DNA of 64,000 nt from Synergistes jonesii (GTDB taxonomy: Bacteria > Synergistota > Synergistia > Synergistales > Synergistaceae). The stretch is taken from contig NZ_JMKI01000031.1 of assembly GCF_000712295.1 (NCBI RefSeq), positions 62,001-126,000 on the forward strand, read 5' to 3'. Both the position numbers and the translations under genes were made by a program. The notes under the pieces were generated by a model. The model worked only from the letters and a program-made list of their open reading frames with translations. It had not been told where the DNA came from and searched no databases. Positions 60,339-64,000 of this stretch are shown here, one piece after another. The number at the start of each line of letters is the position of its first letter. The first letter of the stretch is position 1.

Positions 60339-61614
60339 GAAGCACCTCCGTAGGCTTGAGAGCCATCAGGTAGCGGATGGCCGGGATGCTGCCGAAGAGC
60401 GTGACGAAGAAGAGTATCACGCCCAATATCGGTATGACCATCTGCGCGATCTCGATGTAGGAGCCGAAGACCGTCTGCCCTATCACCTGTGCGAAGCCGA
60501 TGCCGAGGAAATACCCCAGCACGCCGCCGAAGAGACCGGTCAGCATGACCTCGACGAGCACCAGCAGGCTGATCTGCCAGTTGTGCGCGCCCAGCGCCTT
60601 GAGCAGCCCCAGCTCCTGGCTGCGCTCGATGACGCTCGCCGTGATCAGGTTCGAAATGGCCAGCGCCGAGCCGATCGAGCTCAAAATCGTGATCAGTATC
60701 ATCAGCAGCGTCGTCTTGTTGAGGATCGTGCCCTCCGACTCGGCCACCTGCCGCACCGGTTTGGCCACTCCGTTGCGCACGACCTCCTGTATCTGATGGC
60801 ATATCGCGCTTACGTATGCCGTGCAGTACCAAGTCTCATACTCCTCGGGGGAGAGGCTCTTCGGGTCCTGCGCCGCCTTGCGCGCCAGGTCGTTGTCGGG
60901 CGTCGTGAGCGCCGAGACCTCGATGTTCGAGACCTTGCCCGGCAGCATCATCATCTCCTGCACCATGCGCAGCGTGCCGAATATCTGTTCGTCGGCCGCG
61001 CCGCCGTCGTTGAAGACGCCCTTCACCGTCACCTCCCGCGTGCGGCCGTGCCAGAAGAGCGAGATTTTGTCGCCGACCTTGATGTTCGCGCGGCCGGCCA
61101 GCAGGCTGCCGACCATCACGTAATCGTCGTCCCTCTCGCCGATCCAGTCGCCCTTGAGGTCGATCTGCCACCAGTTGCGCAGCGCCCGCAGCCCCGTGTC
61201 GACCGCCTCGCCGGTATTGAGGTCGGCGTGCTTCGCCATCCACGTGCCGATCAGCGGCACGGGCCCGATTCCGTCGATAGCGGCGCGCCCCTCCAGTATC
61301 GGTGCGAAGTCGACGATGTTGAAGCCCCAGAAGATCGACTTGAGCTTGAGCACGTCCTCCTCGAAGAGGAACTTGTCCATGACGCCGAGCCCCTCGCTGA
61401 GCCCGTAGAGATCGTTCATCAGAGCGGCCTCCTTGTGCCGCACGTTGATATTGGCGCCGTAGACCTTGAGCTCGCGGTTGACCTTGTCACCAACGCCCAG
61501 CATGACGTTCATCATAGCCGTGGAGAGGGAGACGCCGAGGACTATGGTGAAGGCGATCATCAACATCTTGCCTTTCTGGCGGACCAGAGTCCGCGCTATC
61601 ATTCTCCAGAACAT
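60328..61614 (-). CDS. FtsX-type ABC permease, iron operon
   Basis: A 428-residue permease starting MFWRMIARTLVRQKGKMLMI. The ATG at 61612-61614 has AAGGAGG seven bases upstream; the open frame extends 81 bases further without a ribosome site. The architecture is one N-terminal helix, a large periplasmic domain and three terminal helices, with ERSQELGLLKALGAHNWQIS as the coupling segment. It is the partner of the permease at 59115. Confidence 0.92.
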   Translation of the reverse strand: MFWRMIARTLVRQKGKMLMIAFTIVLGVSLSTAMMNVMLGVGDKVNRELKVYGANINVRHKEAALMNDLYGLSEGLGVMDKFLFEEDVLKLKSIFWGFNIVDFAPILEGRAAIDGIGPVPLIGTWMAKHADLNTGEAVDTGLRALRNWWQIDLKGDWIGERDDDYVMVGSLLAGRANIKVGDKISLFWHGRTREVTVKGVFNDGGAADEQIFGTLRMVQEMMMLPGKVSNIEVSALTTPDNDLARKAAQDPKSLSPEEYETWYCTAYVSAICHQIQEVVRNGVAKPVRQVAESEGTILNKTTLLMILITILSSIGSALAISNLITASVIERSQELGLLKALGAHNWQISLLVLVEVMLTGLFGGVLGYFLGIGFAQVIGQTVFGSYIEIAQMVIPILGVILFFVTLFGSIPAIRYLMALKPTEVLHGK

Positions 61615-61695
61615 TCGTTCGCCTCCTTGAACGCGGCGGGGAGAGGGGGGCGGGGCGGCGCCCCGCACCGCCGGCTCCGGCCCCCTGCGCCGCAT

Positions 61696-62970
61696 CTACC
61701 TGAACCGTTTCTCATTGGCCTCCAGATCCTTGACGTTGATGAAGATATTCGACTCGCGGATCTCATATGGGAAGGGGATGGGGTTGCAGCCCCCGTGGAA
61801 GCCGATAGTGTTCTTATTCATCACGACGTCGCAGCGGCGGCAGACGATCTCCTCTTCGCCGCGCTCATAATAGCCGGCGATGCCGCAGATCTCACAGGCG
61901 TCGAGCCCTAATCCGTAGGCCGTGCCTATCGGCTTCTTAACGACGAGGAAGCGCACCTCATAGCCGTTCGGCGTCTTATATGAGAACTTATGCAGGTGTC
62001 CGTCGGAGACCTGTTCGAGCGGTATAGTGATGATGCCGTTCTCCAGCGCGTACCCCTCGGGCGTTACCTCCGCCGGCGGCCGCGTGTCGAGATAGTGCAG
62101 CACGACTACGACGAAAATCACGGCGACGCCCCAGGCGAGCAGGCTCCAGGACCAGCGGCGGCAGTTGCGCAGCCGCGCCTTTTCTTTGCGCAGCAGAGCC
62201 TTGTTCGCAAACTCTCCCGTCGGCTTCTGATGCGTCATTACGACCCAGGCCAGCATGACGAGGGCCAGCGCCAGCTGTGCGAAGATGAAGGCGTTCTTGT
62301 GAGAGTCGCCGAAGATCATGACCTTAAACACGAAATCCGTGAGCGGTATCGCCTTCAGCCGCTGCAGCGCCGCCACGGCGGCGACTCCGTATTCGAGGAA
62401 GAATAAGAGGACGGAGCCGAACAAAAACAAAAGCCCTCCGCGGCCGTTCAGCGCGCGGTGGACCTGGAAGGAGCTCAGAGACAAAAGCAGGCACAACGCC
62501 ACGCCGAGGGTGAAGCCGATGGCCCTCAGCAGCACGTTGGTGCTGACGCCGCTCTCTCCGAAATAGACGAATTCCTGCGTGAACTGAATCACCGGCGACG
62601 TAAGGTACATCAGCGAGAGAGCCGCCAAAGCCGACAGGAGCAGCAGGTCGGCCGATCCCCGGCGGCGCGCCGTGCGCCGCGCGGTCAGCAGGAAGAGTGT
62701 GGACAGCGCGGCGACCGCGGCTATGGCCACCACGACCCAGCGGTTGAAGCTCATAAGTATGAGGTTCATGCCTTTGGGATCCCACATCCTGACCCCGAAT
62801 AGCGCGCACCCCAGAAGAAATCCGCACGCCGCCCCCGCCCAGACGATCCGCCGGCCGGCTTTTCCCTCGGCCTGTGCGGCGAAGCTGAGGATAATGCCGG
62901 TCAGCAGGGCGAGCGTGGCAAGATGGTCCGTGACCGCTACAAGATACTTAAAAATAGGGCTGACCTCCAA
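61696..62970 (-). CDS. DUF2318 membrane Fe-S protein
   Basis: A 424-residue protein with about nine transmembrane helices and a C-terminal DUF2318 domain. The domain has CEICGIAGYYERGEEEIVCR and a later RCDVVMNKNTIGFHGGCNPI, whose four or five cysteines probably bind an Fe-S cluster or iron. It matches proteins next to P19 in Campylobacter (Cj1660) and in the FetMP-type loci. It likely takes part in reducing or handing over iron. The start appears to be a TTG with a weak ribosome site, so the exact N-terminus is uncertain. Confidence 0.85.
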   Translation of the reverse strand: MEVSPIFKYLVAVTDHLATLALLTGIILSFAAQAEGKAGRRIVWAGAACGFLLGCALFGVRMWDPKGMNLILMSFNRWVVVAIAAVAALSTLFLLTARRTARRRGSADLLLLSALAALSLMYLTSPVIQFTQEFVYFGESGVSTNVLLRAIGFTLGVALCLLLSLSSFQVHRALNGRGGLLFLFGSVLLFFLEYGVAAVAALQRLKAIPLTDFVFKVMIFGDSHKNAFIFAQLALALVMLAWVVMTHQKPTGEFANKALLRKEKARLRNCRRWSWSLLAWGVAVIFVVVVLHYLDTRPPAEVTPEGYALENGIITIPLEQVSDGHLHKFSYKTPNGYEVRFLVVKKPIGTAYGLGLDACEICGIAGYYERGEEEIVCRRCDVVMNKNTIGFHGGCNPIPFPYEIRESNIFINVKDLEANEKRFR

Positions 62971-63168
62971 TCATATTCCGCAGAATCCCGTTGCGAAGCG
63001 GCGTATCCACCTGCGGGAGCCTGCGGAAAACGAAAGTTTGCGGGGCATTCTATACGCCGCCAGCCGGCTGCGCACGATGACCCCGCAGAAAAATCGCCTG
63101 GTTTTAAAAATAGCCAAGGCGCCAGTTCCGCCCTCCGCCGATACGATCGACGGAAGCAAAGCAGAGGA

Positions 63169-63209
63169 GCTGCGGCCCTACGAGGGCTTGACGCGCCCTC
63201 CTCCGCAGC
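63169..63209 (-). terminator. Branched hairpin after the P19 gene
   Basis: GCTGCGG (63169-63175) pairs with CCGCAGC (63203-63209), and inside it GAGGGC (63182-63187) pairs with GCCCTC (63195-63200). It may reduce readthrough from P19 into the 256-base gap and the membrane genes. No strong T-run is present. Confidence 0.5.
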
Positions 63210-63226
63210 CCCGCTGTATCGACCGC

Positions 63227-63823
63227 CTACTTGTTCTGCAGCTGCTCGCCGGTATAGTTCCAGTTGAACTCCGCCGTGTGGGTCTTGAAGTAGTTCTTCG
63301 CGTCGCCCTTAGCTGGGACGCCGGTCTCAGGGTCGGTGTGAAGCAGGTAGTCGGTCGGGGGCTCGATGATGAAGCGCAGCTTGTATGCTCCGACCTTCAG
63401 CCCCTTAGAGATGTTGGCGCCGTAGTGGGGGCCGTCGTCGGCGTTCATAGGCATGAAGCTGCCCTCCTTGGCCACCTTGCCGCCCTTGTCGATTATCTGA
63501 TACTTCACGGTCAGGTAGGCCGGCCAGATGTTCTCGCCGGAGCCGAAGCCATAGGCGACGGCGAACTTCGGCTGCAGATGGATGTCCGCCTCAAGGTGCA
63601 TATCGGAATCCTCTTTTGAGGGGTTCTTGCCGGCGGGGTACATATCGACGGCCTGGAAATAGACGGCCGCGACGTTATACGGGCCTACCTGGATCTCTTC
63701 GCCGATGGGTATCTCGACAAATCCGCTCTCCCCCGGCTTCTCCGCCGCCGGAGCGGCGAACGACGCACCGGCCAGCATCAGCGACATAGCGATGACCAGT
63801 ACTGCAACAAATGATTTCTTCAC
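63227..63823 (-). CDS. P19/Tp34-family periplasmic iron-binding protein
   Basis: A 198-residue periplasmic protein with signal peptide (MKKSFVAVLVIAMSLMLAGA, cleavage near SFA-A). It has the P19 pattern: GPYNVAAVYFQAVDMYP, DMHLEADIH (Met75, His76, His82) and DDGPHYGANI (His133), the copper/iron ligand regions. P19 binds iron with copper and feeds an FTR1-type permease in Campylobacter and E. coli FetMP. Here it follows the C-terminus of a membrane protein that is probably FTR1, and precedes the DUF2318 and ABC genes. Confidence 0.92.
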   Translation of the reverse strand: MKKSFVAVLVIAMSLMLAGASFAAPAAEKPGESGFVEIPIGEEIQVGPYNVAAVYFQAVDMYPAGKNPSKEDSDMHLEADIHLQPKFAVAYGFGSGENIWPAYLTVKYQIIDKGGKVAKEGSFMPMNADDGPHYGANISKGLKVGAYKLRFIIEPPTDYLLHTDPETGVPAKGDAKNYFKTHTAEFNWNYTGEQLQNK

Positions 63824-63856
63824 ACAAATTCCTCCCAGTTAGAGAATTTATAAAGT

Positions 63857-63880
63857 CCCCGCGATTTCTGCGCCGCGGGG
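63857..63880 (-). terminator. Intercistronic hairpin between the FTR1-like gene and the P19 gene
   Basis: CCCCGCG (63857-63863) pairs with CGCGGGG (63874-63880), followed on the minus strand by ACTTTAT. It may partly terminate, setting the ratio of permease to binding protein. Confidence 0.5.
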
Positions 63881-63896
63881 TTCTTTATCGAATTGA

Positions 63897-64000
63897 TTAG
63901 CGCTGCGGGGCCGGCTTCTGTCTTGTCTCCTTCTTCCTCTTGGGGAAGAGGTGGGGCAGCGTGACCCATATTGCCGCGATGACCAGCATGATCTGCGGGA
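63897..64000 (-). CDS. C-terminal end of a membrane protein, probably FTR1-type iron permease (start outside window)
   Basis: The minus strand reads a hydrophobic helix (QIMLVIAAIWVTLPHLF) and a basic tail (PKRKKETRQKPAPQR) before TAA at 63897-63899. Only about 34 residues are visible. Position directly upstream of the P19 gene is where FTR1 (FetM, Cj1658) is found in related loci. The identification rests on context alone. Confidence 0.5.
   Translation of the reverse strand, partial: PQIMLVIAAIWVTLPHLFPKRKKETRQKPAPQR

Noticed and set aside
60193-61911. Plus-strand 572-codon frame in the iron operon
   Set aside because: Composition is typical of antisense frames and it runs across three overlapping, well-supported minus-strand genes.
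1-64000. tRNA, rRNA, CRISPR arrays, insertion sequences, integrases
   Set aside because: I looked in all intergenic gaps and at gene products and found no tRNA T-loop pattern, repeat-spacer series, transposase or recombinase.

Overview
The window looks like chromosomal DNA of a high-GC, Gram-negative, strictly anaerobic, amino-acid-using bacterium. My best guess is a Synergistota lineage (Cloacibacillus/Synergistes-like). This is inferred from the mix of lipid A genes (lpxI, lpxB, msbA-like), a Rex-linked NAD(P)-dependent [FeFe] hydrogenase, indolepyruvate:ferredoxin oxidoreductase, a TRAP transporter and many catabolic enzymes for small acids. No rRNA or tRNA is present to prove it.

Layout, left to right. 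1-2.9 kb: lipid A export and synthesis genes (minus strand). 3.1-8.3 kb: rex followed by a four-gene hydrogenase operon (hndA, hndC, hndD and a small [2Fe-2S] protein). 8.4-9.8 kb: a MetH-activation-like protein and a TetR regulator. 10.1-11.4 kb: an encapsulin iron compartment (encapsulated ferritin plus shell). 11.5-11.7 kb: a possible structured RNA. 11.8-18.6 kb: class V aminotransferase, yqeY, rpsU, mtaB, FGGY kinase, a C45 Ntn-hydrolase and rsmG. 18.6-24.4 kb: an IlvD-type dehydratase and a GntR/FCD regulator divergent from a LarA-like protein plus the two aconitase X subunits. Matching GTATAC operators sit in both promoters.

24.4-33.4 kb is a distinctly lower-GC block. It encodes a three-subunit molybdenum hydroxylase, a complete DctP/Q/M TRAP transporter, a second LarA-family protein with all nickel-pincer residues in place, and a YqeB/EF2563-type selenium-molybdenum hydroxylase accessory protein. 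The FAD subunit carries four cysteines spaced as in the [4Fe-4S] loop of 4-hydroxybenzoyl-CoA reductase. I read this as a horizontally acquired uptake and catabolism module for an unknown small substrate. It is my main candidate for an undescribed system.

33.5-46.4 kb: a PII-like protein with a DUF1538 membrane protein, a broken LuxR-type regulator, a membrane protein/SDR/acetoacetate-decarboxylase-like cluster, DUF1015, a YkvI-type transporter, an alpha/beta hydrolase lacking its catalytic His, queT, gpsA, a sirtuin and a stand-alone LarC C-terminal domain. 46.5-55.3 kb: a four-repeat secreted protein, iorAB, gyrA-psd-pssA and an Lrp regulator. 55.5-64 kb: a P19/FTR1-type iron uptake operon with a DUF2318 Fe-S membrane protein, an FMN-binding protein and two sets of FtsX-like ABC proteins. 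Its first gene runs off the right edge.
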